Positions 45,517 to 55,797 of a stretch of DNA of 64,000 nt are shown here, one piece after another. Below the pieces are notes generated by a model that was not told the origin of the DNA, ran no database searches, and saw only the letters and a program-made list of their open reading frames with translations. Position numbers and translations under genes: made by a program. The number at the start of each line of letters is the position of its first letter. The first letter of the stretch is position 1. Location of the stretch: assembly GCA_029204225.1 (NCBI GenBank), contig CM055095.1, forward strand, positions 51,931,836 through 51,995,835. Direction: 5' to 3'. Source of the stretch: Diphasiastrum complanatum (Eukaryota; Streptophyta; Lycopodiopsida; Lycopodiales; Lycopodiaceae).

Positions 45517-46005
45517 AGCTACCTTCCAATGCGTTTCCGTAGGTGTTGCCATAAACTGAATTACAATGCCAACAGCATAGCATATATCTGGTCTAGTCGT
45601 GGTAAGGTAAATCAAGCTCCCTACTAACTGTCTATATAGTGTAGCATCAAATGACTATGACTCATCAGGCTTAGAAAGCTTTTTACCTAGTTCAATAGGA
45701 GTGTTTACTGGTTTGCAATCCTGCAACCTAAACCTGTGCAGCAACTCTTTGACATACTTCACTTGTGTTAAACCCACTTCATGTCCTTTTTGCCACACCT
45801 CTATTCCAAGGCAGTAATGCATCAGGCTGAGATCTGTCATCTCGAATTGTTTCATGAGGTCTTTCTTGATCATGTCTATCATCTCTTGATTATTTCCCGT
45901 AATAATCAAGTCATCAACATAAAGAGCAATCAAAGCAACCATACCATCAAAGCATAAGACATATAGATTTGGATCAGAATGTGTTCTCACCATCTCCTTT
46001 GAACA
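45517..46005 (-). pseudogene. Inverted RT palm/thumb segment of E'
   Basis: The minus strand reads VRTHSDPNLYVLCFDGMVAL, IALYVDDLIITGNNQEMIDM (YVDD), LMHYCLGIEVWQKGHEVGLT and RFRLQDCKPVNTPIELGKKL. This is exactly the segment missing from the plus-strand RT between RIDAY and the RNase H start. Both breakpoints fall within about 3 bp of the expected joins. Confidence 0.9.
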
Positions 46006-46786
46006 TTTTGTGTTATGTAAAAGGCACTTCAGAGTATGGCTTGATTTACAGGAAGCATGATGGTTTACCTGAGTTGCGTGGTTATGTGAATGCGGATTGG
46101 GGAGGTGACTATGATGATTGTAGATCCACCACATGATATATATTCCAGTTTTGTGGTAGTTGCTTTTCCTGGTCTAGTAAGAAGCAACGTACAATTGCTC
46201 TTTCAACCACAGAAGCAGAGTATAAGACAATGTGTAGTGCAGCACAGGAAGCTATATGGTCGAGACAAATCTTGGAAGAAATTGGCATGAAGCAAAAAAA
46301 TCCGACGACTATTGTTTATGGTCACTCTAAAGCAAGATTGATTATGTAGCTCACATTGCCCTAGTGCAGGAGAAATTCTAGAGCTTTTAAATAGTTCAGT
46401 GGATCAGTTGCCACACTTTCAGCTTCATAAACACAACTTGACTTTTTCTTTCTATGAAAAAGTGGATCCAAGCTTAACTTTTTCCAAATATGAGTAGAAG
46501 ACTTGTTTGTTAATGTTGTTGGCAAAGTAATAGAACTTCCAATGTACGACTTATCAAGTATGGCAATAAATTTGGCATTCAACTAGCAAAGAATCCAGTG
46601 TTCCATGCGAGAACTAAGCACATTGAGATTCAGTATCACTTCATACGTGAGAGGCTGCTAAGTCGTGAAATTCATGTTGTTCATTGTAGCACAGAAGAAC
46701 AACTAGCTGATATTTTCACTAAGCCACTTAATGGAGAAAAGTTTGATAAGTTTAGATCAAAGCTTTCTGTATTTAAAGTTTGTTGA
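46006..46786 (+). pseudogene. Copia E' RNase H, split by an insert
   Basis: Plus-strand text resumes as TSEYGLIYRKHDGLPELRGY, VNADWGGDYDDCRSTT (D-A-D changed to N-A-D), FQFCGSCFSWSSKKQRTIAL, STTEAEYKTMCSAAQEAIWS. An insert at 46330-46572 follows. Then come QLAKNPVFHARTKHIEIQYH and EEQLADIFTKPLNGEKFDKF, ending SVFKVC at 46786. A shift lies near 46130. Confidence 0.88.
46330..46572 (-). other. Foreign 243-bp insert in E' RNase H
   Basis: On the minus strand it is open for over 70 codons (NAKFIAILDKSYIGSSITLP, STHIWKKLSLDPLFHRKKKS). It is absent from the E copy at 59190-59220. Not recognised. It might be a piece of a host coding exon or of another element. Confidence 0.6.
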
Positions 46787-46841
46787 CTTTAAAGCTATGT
46801 ATATGACTGTATAAAAAGTGACTCTACTTTAAGGAAGAGAG

Positions 46842-47111
46842 TTAGAATTAAAGTAGAATCACTGTGTTACTGTACTGTGGGTCCTATCAGTGGATAAGGA
46901 TCAGTTGGCCTCGCCACGAGGCAAGTCGACGGGACACGCATCCCACAAACGGCAACCTGGGTCATGCATGGGTTGCCTAAGTGAACAACTATATGTACAA
47001 TGTAATTTCATTTTGAGAAATATAGTTGCTATGTGAGCTTGTTGTGGAGAGTGCTTTTTGTCTGTGTTACTGTGTAACATGATCTGTGTTCCTGTGCAAA
47101 GCAAATTCTAA
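46842..47111 (+). repeat. 3' LTR of E'
   Basis: Follows PPT AAGGAAGAGAG. Runs from TTAGAATTAAAG to GCAAATTCTAA, about 270 bp, matching the minus-strand LTR at 58656-58927. Termini TTAGAATT/AATTCTAA are inverted repeats without TG/CA. Confidence 0.85.
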
Positions 47112-47133
47112 GTAGAAGCTGATGCTATTACCT

Positions 47134-48105
47134 ATGTCCTTACTAGCAATGGCTCAGGATTGGTTTTTCAACCTGTCAGAAGAAGAGAAATCCACCTAGG
47201 AAGCCGTTAAAACGGCTCTCATTACACAATTTAAACCAAGAAAGTTCTTGGAAGACCCGTTTCTACTGCTGAGCAAAGTCAAGATGGGAGAACGAGAAAG
47301 GGTCTGGGACTATATTGAACGGGTCAAACATCTACGATCTGAGTGCAGTGCAGCCCTGACTCCTGATCATGCGGTGATCATGTGGTTCCTAGTCGGATTA
47401 CCACAAAGCATCAGAAGAGAACTGAAACGACGGGAGCAGTACACTACTCTACAAGAAGCTATGGAAGATGCCATCAGGAAAGAGGATGAGGGATATGATG
47501 ACGAATATCCTTCCACCCACACTCCTACTCCCTCGATTGCATCATCATCATAAAACGCATCCACTCTATCCTCAGAACTGCTACTGGAGCAAATGACAAA
47601 ATTACACAAACAGCAGATGGAGCAACTTACGGCGTAGTTTGACCAAAAACTGAAAGCCTTACAAGAAATTGTAGCAGTAACTCCACATTAACCGGAACCA
47701 ACCCAGCTGCAGTATCCTCGATGAGAAAATATATGGTGTTCAGTATGCACGCAAAACCATATAGCAAACGAGTGTCCAATCCTAAAGCAAAATTTGAGAC
47801 TGACACATAGATTCTGCCATCTGTGCAATGCAACATCGCACGATACGACATTTTGCCCATTTAACCCCTGGATTGTTCAACAAAAGAGAAGTCCTTATCA
47901 GACTTCATATCCTTATCATCAAGGGGCACCCAACGCGGCACCAAGGTACGGCGCACCAAATCAACCATAGCGTATGGCCTTACCTGGTCCACCAGGGCCA
48001 GCCAATCAACAAGTGGCCCATGTAAACCTGACAACAGCAGAACCAGAGATGCAAATGCCACCTCAACTTGAGTAGCAGCAATGGTACGGACCAGATGAAC
48101 CATTT
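47134..48105 (+). pseudogene. Gypsy G gag with first pair of zinc knuckles
   Basis: MSLLAMAQDWFFNLSEEEKS, then a stop (TAG where Trp is expected), then an open part to 47553: AVKTALITQFKPRKFLEDPF, GERERVWDYIERVKHLRSEC, IMWFLVGLPQSIRRELKRRE, the retrotransposon gag domain. After more stops two knuckles appear: C-S-V-C-T-Q-N-H-I-A-N-E-C (about 47735) and C-H-L-C-N-A-T-S-H-D-T-T-F-C (about 47815), followed by a Pro/Gln-rich stretch. Confidence 0.8.
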
Positions 48106-49056
48106 ATGGATTCTGCCATAAATGAATATGTTTCGGCGTATGCAGCTCAAACTCAGCGCCAAGAAAGAAGAAATTACGGTTGCTACGCATGCGACGAAGG
48201 ACACAGAATAGCAAAATGTCCCTACAAGGGACAATACACAACCTCTTGTCGAGAATGCGGTTATGGACACTATTACAAGAATTGTCCATTTAAACCTGGA
48301 ACCAGTGCACCTCTTAACCTCATTGGCATACATGAACCAACAGTTCTAGCAGGGATGCCATCGGAAGGTCGACAATTCCACGATCCTGTGTTAGCTGTTA
48401 TGCGAGCACAAAAGAGGAAGGAAGTGGCTCCCTCACCACCGCCATCGGTCACTGATGACCAACCCTCGACTTCAGCGCCATATCCAAATGTGAGGGAAGA
48501 GAGAAGACAGTACCAGAAAATAAGACACTGGGTACAAAAGGCACAAGCAGAGGAAAAAGAGCAAGAAAGAGACCATCCCACGGAACCTCCAATCTACATC
48601 GAACGAGAACCGCAAACGGGCTCACCATTGCGCATTGATCAGAATGATCGGTTGCACCAACATGAACCACCTTTTCACATGGTGGAGCCTGAGGAACCAC
48701 ACACTAAAAGGCTCACACTTTCACTGTCAAGCCATATTAGTTTACCACTCGGGGAACTACTACGGATTGCACCACAAGCGAAAAGCCTTCTAGCTGAATT
48801 AGCCAAAGCGGATGAGGAGCCAGTAGCGTCTGAGCCCATATATTGTGCAGGCTATGATGAAACAAATAACGTCCTCCACATTGGAGTAGCATGGAAAAGT
48901 GAGGAACACAACATCACTTTGTCAATCAAACACAAGAGATACGAGGACGAGGCGGTAGTGGTAGATGGAGGATCAGGTGTCAATCTGATCTCCACTACTT
49001 TATATGAAAAATGGGGTTTACAAGGATTGAAGCCAGCAAGATTCACATCAAGCTAG
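48106..49056 (+). CDS. Gypsy G second knuckle pair and protease N-half
   Basis: 316 open codons. Two further knuckles C-Y-A-C-D-E-G-H-R-I-A-K-C and C-R-E-C-G-Y-G-H-Y-Y-K-N-C (about residues 26-60), both with three residues between Cys and His. A charged linker follows, with a PSPPPSVTDDQPSTSAP part and a short basic/acidic coiled part (KIRHWVQKAQAEEKEQERDH). The protease entry VVVDGGSGVNLISTTLYEKW comes at about 283-302, with D-G-G in place of D-S/T-G. The frame ends at a shift near 49035, so the protease C-half is in the next frame. Confidence 0.75.
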   Translation: MDSAINEYVSAYAAQTQRQERRNYGCYACDEGHRIAKCPYKGQYTTSCRECGYGHYYKNCPFKPGTSAPLNLIGIHEPTVLAGMPSEGRQFHDPVLAVMRAQKRKEVAPSPPPSVTDDQPSTSAPYPNVREERRQYQKIRHWVQKAQAEEKEQERDHPTEPPIYIEREPQTGSPLRIDQNDRLHQHEPPFHMVEPEEPHTKRLTLSLSSHISLPLGELLRIAPQAKSLLAELAKADEEPVASEPIYCAGYDETNNVLHIGVAWKSEEHNITLSIKHKRYEDEAVVVDGGSGVNLISTTLYEKWGLQGLKPARFTSS

Positions 49057-49430
49057 CAGATCAATTCTGTGTAAAACCAAAAGGTGTAGTTGCTGATATT
49101 CTCGTCAAGATAGCAGGCATGCAGTTTGTGATTACTTTTGTGGTCATGGATATACCTGAATCTCCATCTGCATACCGAGTCTTACTGGGAAGACCGTGGT
49201 TGAGGACTGCGCAAGTAGTACACAACTGGGGTACAAGGAAACTCACCTTCAAGAATAGAGAACAGGCTGTAAAGGTTGATCCAGCCACATGGGCAGTGAA
49301 ACCTATTGCACCCAAGGCTGATGACGGATCATCCACGATAGATCATATGATTGATCGCCCCAAGGCTAGCCAAGGGAGGTCACTATCATTCAGAGACGGA
49401 TGTCATGAGATGGACAGATGCATTAGCAAC
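49035..49430 (+). pseudogene. Gypsy G protease C-half
   Basis: ASKIHIKLADQFCVKPKGVV, ILVKIAGMQFVITFVVMDIP and YRVLLGRPWLRTAQVVHNWG, the flap-to-GRPWL part of a retropepsin, continue the protease after the frameshift. A spacer follows. Confidence 0.8.
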
Positions 49431-50298
49431 TATTGACTACCAAGCATGTCAATATGAATCAGATCCAGAACCGAGTACATCTTCACCCAAATGTTATACT
49501 ATGGACACACCAATCACATTTGGGGTGAATATGATAAACGTAGCATGGCTGTCAGCGGAGCCTATTGAGAACCCAGTGGACAATGATCTAGTCCCTTGGC
49601 AATATGCTCTAGCTTATAATAAGGAGGTTGAGCTGACTGATGAATAGGTCATACACCACATGGACCCAGATCGTTATGGAATCAAGAAGGTACCAACTCA
49701 ACCACCACAAAAGTCTGTTATGGCGAAAGTCTCAAGGATCGATCTACCCAAGGCACCTGTGAATAAGAAGAATTAGTTGAAGCAACGCTACAACCAGGTG
49801 ATCCGATGGAGTGACCTACCCGAAGAGGTGATAGCTACAGTAGACGTCGATATTCACAACCATGAGGCAAATGTCACAGCAGTCCCGAAGAAAGACAACA
49901 AGGATGAAACCACCAAAATGACAAAAAAGAGCAAAAAGAAGGTGTTGGATTCCTTGAAGTCACTCCAGTTGGACTCAGACACAACGTCATCTTCTACACA
50001 GGTGACAGAAAAACAAAAAATGACCAGTCAAGCCAAGATCAATATGCTGAAAGAGGAATCTCGACGAACTCCCATTCAGGAGATGCCTGATACTTTCAAG
50101 AATAATACTTTGGACGACGTGGTAATCATGATGCCGCAAGTCCAACGAGAATCTGATCAAATTCAGGCACCAGCGGAACAAGTCTTCGAGGGACCTGCGC
50201 GAACACAGCCAATGAATCTTGTGGAGTCAGGAGAAGAAGAAAGGATAGTGCATGTGGGAGAGCAGTTAACACCCACGTAGTTCAAGAGACTACGATCC
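49431..50298 (+). pseudogene. Gypsy G linker between protease and RT
   Basis: Two open parts (about 49431-49647 and 49777-50280) with acidic and Lys-rich text (KDETTKMTKKSKKKVLDSLK, SLQLDSDTTSSSTQV). No domain recognised, as expected for the variable protease-RT linker of this gypsy group. Confidence 0.6.
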
Positions 50299-51219
50299 TT
50301 GTTGGTGGAATATAAAGACTGTTTTGCCTGGAGCTATAGTGATCTAAAGGGCATTCCGCCAAAAGTAGTCCAACATACCATACCCTTGGTGGATGGAGCA
50401 GTCCCCAAGGTGAGCCGTTACTACCGCTGCAACCCAAACTATACAGAACTGATCAAGCAGGAGTTGCAAAAGCTGATGGACGCAGATTTCATTTACGAGA
50501 TCGAGCACACAGAATGAGTATCGCCGATAGTTATAGTACCCAAGAAGAATGGCAAAATGCGGATCTGTGTGAATCTGAAGGCGCTAAATGCAGTCACCAA
50601 AAAGGACCATTTTCCTTTATCATTTATAGAAAGTGTCCTCGACAAGGTAGCTGGCACCGAAGCCTATAGTTTTCTGGATGGCTTCAGCGGCTACAACCAA
50701 GTGAAAATAGCCCCCCAGGACCAGCACAAGACAGCATTTGCCACGGAATGGGAAACCTATGCCTATAAAGTGATGCCATTTGGACTTTGCAATGCCCCAA
50801 GCACTTTACAGCGAGTCATGTAGGCGGCATTCAAAGATTATCTGCAGAAATTTCTAGAAATTTTCTTGGACGATCTGTGCGTGCATGGACCAGATTCAAA
50901 ACACTTATCCAATTTGGAGAAGGTGTTACAAAAATGCCGAGACTACCAGATCTCCCTTAATCCAGAAAAATGTCAATTCTGGGTGACACATGGCTTGATA
51001 CTCGGCCATATAGTGTCAAGACATGGGATCGCCACAAATCTATCAAAGGTCAGGATCATTAGTGATCTACCACCACCGGGGACGATCCGCGAGGTCTACA
51101 TTTTCATGGGTCATGCTAACTATTATAGGATCTTCATTCTTGATTTTGCAGAGTTAGCCAGACCAATCTACAAACTCACAACGGATCCACATTGGAATGA
51201 GAAAGCCCTAAAAGCTTTT
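50299..51219 (+). pseudogene. Gypsy G reverse transcriptase
   Basis: LVEYKDCFAWSYSDLKGIPP, VSRYYRCNPNYTELIKQELQ, a stop (TGA, Trp expected) at 50515, VSPIVIVPKKNGKMRICVNL, YSFLDGFSGYNQVKIAPQDQ, YAYKVMPFGLCNAPSTLQRV, a stop (TAG) at 50821, LEIFLDDLCVHGPDSKHLSN (LDD for the usual VDD), LNPEKCQFWVTHGLILGHIV and FMGHANYYRIFILDFAELAR. The two stops share the palm region. RNase H is absent, because at ALKAFQ the frame passes into copia text. Confidence 0.88.
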
Positions 51220-51620
51220 CAAAATGATTCTGTAGATGTTCTATGGCATAGGCGACTATGCCACATGAACTCAATGACATTGTATCAAGCAAGCCAACAT
51301 GGAGCTATCACAGGAGTTAGCATCTCGAATGCAACTAGTTCGACCAACTGTGATGCATGAATGAGAAGGAAGATGTCCCGAACGCCATTCACAGAGACCC
51401 CTACAGAACAACAAAGGTTCTGGAGCTGGTACATTCGGACATATGTGGACCCTTTGATGTGATCTCAGTAGGAGGCTCGAAGTACTATATAACCTTCATT
51501 GACGACTACAGTAAGTTCGCCCGAGTCTACTTCATTCACAACAAATCAGAGGCATTCGACAAGTTCACAGAATAAGTGAACTGAGTAGAAAGATGCACAG
51601 GATGGCCATAACATCGAGAG
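51220..51620 (+). pseudogene. Copia pre-integrase and integrase start fused to G
   Basis: In the same frame as G RT: DSVDVLWHRRLCHMNSMTLY and QASQHGAITGVSIS, the copia GAG pre-integrase block. After a shift: TTKVLELVHSDICGPFDVIS (first catalytic Asp), KYYITFIDDYSKFARVYFIH and NKSEAFDKFTE, then stops. The family is not clearly A, B, C or E. Confidence 0.85.
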
Positions 51621-51864
51621 TTTAAATTTTTTTGAAATTGAGGTAAACTAGGTAATATAGATCGTCTCTCTATGATGGATTTTATATGTAGGAAGATTTA
51701 CAATTTTTAGTTTAAAATTTCAGTGTGCGAACGTTTTCAAAATGTCCTAAAAAGAAAACACTAGCATTGTAGAGGTTTTTTTGGATTACTTTTACTCATG
51801 ACCTTTTAAGAAAAGACCATTCTCTCTTGTACACCATAGATTCTCTCTAGAATTTTCCGTCGGT

Positions 51865-51919
<55 letters not shown>

Positions 51920-52032
51920 CTGCCTCGTCCATCGATCCGGTTTCCTTTCATTTCATTTCCATGATGTCCATGAATCGTTTCAAAATCTTCATTACATGAA
52001 ATATCGTAGAGCTACCGGATATCGAGATGGGC
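51621..52032. other. Upstream region of the host gene, with a TC microsatellite
   Basis: No coding. A (TC)n run at 51869-51916 lies about 350 bp before the start codon. CT-rich tracts of this kind are common in plant promoters and 5' regions, but no function can be claimed. Confidence 0.6.
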
Positions 52033-52110
52033 TTCGAGTGATTTCCAGACATATTCTGTGATGCTCAGTGACCACCCACATCACGTAGCAGAATGGTTTC
52101 CAGACGTTTC
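52033..52110 (+). promoter_or_regulatory. Putative heat shock elements
   Basis: TTCgaGTGatTTCcaGAC at 52033-52050 and TTCcaGACgtTTC at 52098-52110 follow the 5-bp period of alternating GAA/TTC units bound by heat shock factors, each with imperfect units. Their site 150-230 bp before the start of a small heat shock protein gene supports the call. Confidence 0.5.
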
Positions 52111-52131
52111 TAAATCTGAGATGTAATTGAG

Positions 52132-52133
<2 letters not shown>

Positions 52134-52167
<34 letters not shown>
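52134..52167 (+). promoter_or_regulatory. (TA)n run, likely TATA region
   Basis: About 17 TA units, 96 bp before the start codon and just downstream of the heat shock elements. It would serve as or contain the TATA box. Confidence 0.5.
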
Positions 52168-52262
52168 CCTTCCTTGAACCTGTCATGTGAGCACGAGAGA
52201 TTTTGTTCAAGTGCATGCACTATATCTTGCCTGAAAGTTGCAAAAAGACAGGGCTACTCACT

Positions 52263-53129
52263 ATGGCTTTTAAGTTTTGGGTAGTTTTAGCTGTATTCAT
52301 GGCTGTGATTCCGTTTCTGTCTGGACAGGGCATTAGCTTGTTTGATCCTTTTGCTACATCTGCTATTATCTTGGATCCATTTGATGATCTTGCGTTGTTT
52401 GATCCTTTTGCTGTAAGAAGGGCACGGGATATATCATCCTCAGTGTTCAATGTCAAAGTGGACTGGCAGGAAACGCCGGAAAGTCACATCATTAGAGCTG
52501 ACATTCCAGGTAAAGACTCTCACGACCTTTACAATTATGGGGCGAGGTATCACTGATATGGAGCTTGTCTTGCTAGAGTAGATCGTACATGAATTTAATG
52601 CATGCAGTTTGATGTTTTACTGACGGAACTTTTTAGTGATCCATGTGAATATGAAAAGTGATATTGCAAAATCTGCATTTGCCTTGATGTTCACAGTCTG
52701 CATAACGAAGGATATAAAAGTAAATGTTTGGTGATGCATTCGAGTTTTGAGGTGGGATTACAAAATTGGTGTTTTGCATTGACGTTCACAGGCTTCGGAA
52801 AGGAGGATACAAAGGTATCGGTCGTAGACGGTCGAACCCTGGAGATACGCGGGGAAAGAAAAGAGGAAGAGGTTGACAACCGTGATCAGTGGCAACGCGT
52901 AGAGCGTGTGAAGGGATATTTTTGGCGCAAGTTTCGACTTCCAGAAAATGCCGACGTAGAAAACGTAAAGGCAGAGGTGGAAAACGGGGTACTGACCGTC
53001 ACTGTGCCAAAGAAAGAGCAACCCAAGTCAGCAATACGCCATGTAGAAATCTCTTCTACAGCTCATCATGCCAATGAAGAACAAACTCAACCACATTTGC
53101 AACGCAGTACTACCTGTACTGCTGATTAG
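52263..53129 (+). CDS. Small heat shock protein (HSP20), secretory/ER type
   Basis: Two exons: 52263-52509 and 52792-53129, joined across a 282-bp intron (CAG|GTAAAG to TTCACAG|GC) in phase 1 within a Gly codon. The product is 194 aa. Start at MAFKFWVVLAVFMAVIPFLS gives a signal peptide of about 20 residues. An upstream in-frame Met at 52203 would bury it and is less likely. An N-arm with three D-P-F repeats follows, then the alpha-crystallin domain: ESHIIRADIPGFGKEDTKVS, RTLEIRGERKEEE, DQWQRVERVKGYFWRKFRLP, ENGVLTVTVPKKE, and a C-terminal V-E-I that can serve as the IxI motif. The length and layout match plant ER small HSPs, ATP-independent holdases. The C-end (CTAD) lacks a KDEL-like signal, so ER retention is unproven. 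Confidence 0.92.
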
Positions 53130-55133
53130 CGACCAGCTGATCATTTCCGAGATAGCAAAAGCGAAGTTATAAGAAGATTGTGGGTTACTGTATTTATCAA
53201 TCGTCTTTGAGCTTGCCTTATCTAGTGCTTAAGCTACCAAAATAGTTCATCTAGATTATTATGAGAGTTATGTACATGGAACAACACTTTTTGGATGTAA
53301 ACTGGGCTCTTTGGCGTATACTTGAACCAAAGATAGAGGGCTACATAGAAGAATGCATGCCGATTACACGACTTAATAGATAATTGGTGTGCAAAATGTA
53401 TGCTCCTTAGATCTAGAGTGGTTCTTCATGATGGATTGATGTTCTCCAATAAGAAGCTATAATATTTGCGTTTGTTCCACGTTTTCGTGCTCACGGGGAG
53501 TTTTTGTATTAGATTGACAATACAGAACAAATTTAATGTACAGTAGGGCTTGATTTGTTGAGGGTTCCCGTGGGGGGGGGAGCTCCCATTCCAAACCCCT
53601 TCCTCGGGCGGAAGGGCCGCAGAAGGATCCTTTCTCTGCGTGAAATCAGGTTCCGAGGTTTTAAGCCATCCTCCTCCTCCTCGTGTTGTGAAGCAGCCTT
53701 GCTTTGTTCTGAAACGAAATTCTGCTCGCGGGAATGAATGCGCAGCAGGTAGGATAATGTGAAAATTAATGGCACGCTAGCTAGCAAAGAGCTGGATGAG
53801 TGGGAAGCTTTATGAATTTAACCTTTCCGTATATTTGCAGACAGATTCTAAGCTTTAAGCCCGTTGATGAATTGGATATATTCATGCTTCAACGGTTGTG
53901 AGAAACTGTATTCTCTCATCTTATAGGAAATAGTCCACGCCGTTAGTACCGCATTGAGATTGAATGTGTAGAAAGGGTTGTGACAAAAAGCCTGTCCCTG
54001 TTTTTTTCATCGGTAAGAGTTGCAAGACTGTATAAAGAAGACATTACTATAGAAGATTATCCCGTGCAAACTCTGAATAGTCAAGTAGGTTTAAGTATTC
54101 CACTCAGCTGCATTCAAGGGTGGTGTATGGGAAATATGTTGCTGGCACTCGAAAATATTGGAATCTTTTAGAGATTCTAATTCTCGTATGTGTTGTCTGA
54201 AGTTCTAGCTACAAGCCCAATGGTTGCGTGCTAACTCTCAAAGCTAGTGCAGCCAGTGAACTCTGCTGGGCAATTCAGAACTCACCTCTTACTCTGATAT
54301 TTACTTGGTTTGTTCTTCAATATCACATAACAGCAGAGCAGCAACTCATCACTCTATCCAATCAACATGCTACATCAAGAGAGTGCACCAATGAGTAGTA
54401 GAACCCGATCAGCTGTAAGATCTGGCGATTTCTTGTAGTAGCTGGTATCAACAGCTCAAATTTGTGAGATTTAGGAGAAATTGATGTTGTGGCTCAGAAA
54501 ACACTTGAGTTTTTTTTTTTTGTTTTCGAAGATGCTTTCAATTTGCATTGCTCCTATTGATGTTTTGCGGAGTGAACCTTGCGTGTTTCACCACCTTTGC
54601 ATTACGCTCAGCTCTACGCCAAAATACTGTGTAGCATTCTGAATCAGCTTGGCTTTAGTAGAATTTCTAAAATTCTTGGTCGACTGTCACCCATGTTTTT
54701 CGTCATCTCTCTCACCAGTTGTTGACAAAGTTACCATAATTTCTTTTTTCTCTGAGGCCCATGTTCGCCACCTTCTTTCTCTCTTAGCTAAGTTTTGCTA
54801 CTGCTCTTCTTCTCTACTAAACAAAGAGAATTTGGAAGCTCCATGCCCTTGCTAACAACACCCCATCTTGGTTATCTTCCTTGGATATTTGGATTGTCCT
54901 TCATGACACGGTCACCCGTCTTCTTGGTACTCCTTTCAGCATCCATTTTGTTTGGGATATGTTTGATGATGCACCGGAGTTTCTAGACATTTCTCTCTAG
55001 AAAAAAACAATATATTATAAGAATTGATATTCAAATAATTGTTAGATAGTTAGATCATTTGTTTATCTTTCTTAGGAACCTGAGATCTCTGTGAGTTAAT
55101 CTCTATTCCATTCTCATTGTTTTTAGTCTCAAC
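53130..55133. other. 3' flank and intergenic DNA, nothing firm
   Basis: The first few hundred bases would be the 3' untranslated end of the host gene; no standard AATAAA was seen. A run of nine or more G occurs near 53572. A short coding-like frame around 54828-55000 (WKLHALANNTPSWLSS) has no upstream support. No repeat match elsewhere in the window. Confidence 0.5.
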
Positions 55134-55415
55134 TGTGAGAAATTTAACTAGTTTAGTCATATTTGCTACATTTCTATATTTGGCAATCGAGGTCAATTTT
55201 CATATTAGACTTAGAATTTGACTTTTCAAAGTTATATTAGTCTAAATGCATTTGAATAAACACTTTTGGAAAGTGTGGGAAAGATTAGAAGTCGAGTTTG
55301 AGTAGATTCAAATTTGACTGTTGGGTACATTGAATCATTTTTATATTGGAGAGAACATAAGTGGCAATTTAGGTTTTGGACCTATTATAAAAGGATGTAA
55401 CTCGTGGATAGAGAG

Positions 55416-55459
<44 letters not shown>

Positions 55460-55785
55460 TCATTCATGCTTATACATGGTTTTCTTGGGTTCTACTATCC
55501 ATTGGTACTTTATACTAGTGATATCTTGCAATTCTATGTGTAGAATGATCAATATTTGCTATTTTCAGGCTCACACGTGTGAAATATAGTAGGGTTCTAT
55601 TGTTGTACGAATAGTAGCTTCTATTTATGTTTTGATTCATGTTTGATCAAGATCTATTAGAGTTTGCATTCTATTCTTAGTGTAGATGCTGATTTTTTTA
55701 CATTGGCAAGATTGGTGATATGTTGCTCTTCTAACCCAAGATCATTTTATGGATTAAGATCTTTATGGATCTGAAATCTTTCACA
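55134..55785 (+). repeat. 5' LTR of A3, full length
   Basis: 652 bp from TGTGAGAAATTTAACTAG to AAATCTTTCACA. TATA-like CTATTATAAAAGGATG at about 55382, a (TC)n run at 55421-55456 just after it, and CTCACACGTGTGAAATA at about 55570. Confidence 0.9.
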
Positions 55786-55797
55786 TGGTATCACAGC
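55786..55797 (+). other. Primer binding site of A3
   Basis: TGGTATCACAGC, one base different from the tRNA-iMet form in C and D. Confidence 0.85.

Larger units (their letters stand above)
45010..47111 (+). mobile_element. Copia family E, copy E', truncated and rearranged
   Basis: Contains RT from its start to the palm, an inverted segment (45517-46005), RNase H, a foreign 243-bp insert (46330-46572), the RNase H end and a 3' LTR (46842-47111). Gag, protease and integrase are missing. It is the same family as the minus-strand E at 58656. Its LTR abuts gypsy G gag at 47112. Confidence 0.85.
47112..51219 (+). mobile_element. Ty3/gypsy element G, partial
   Basis: Order: gag (47134), four zinc knuckles (47735-48290), protease (48955-49300), linker, RT (50299-51219). 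It lacks both LTRs. Its left side is cut by the E' LTR and its right side is fused in frame to copia sequence at about 51220. RT is of the plant Tat/Athila kind (FLDGFSGYNQ). Confidence 0.85.

Noticed and set aside
54828-55000. Coding-like text WKLHALANNTPSWLSS
   Set aside because: Only about 55 codons, with stops upstream and no domain match. It may be a chance frame or a LINE scrap.
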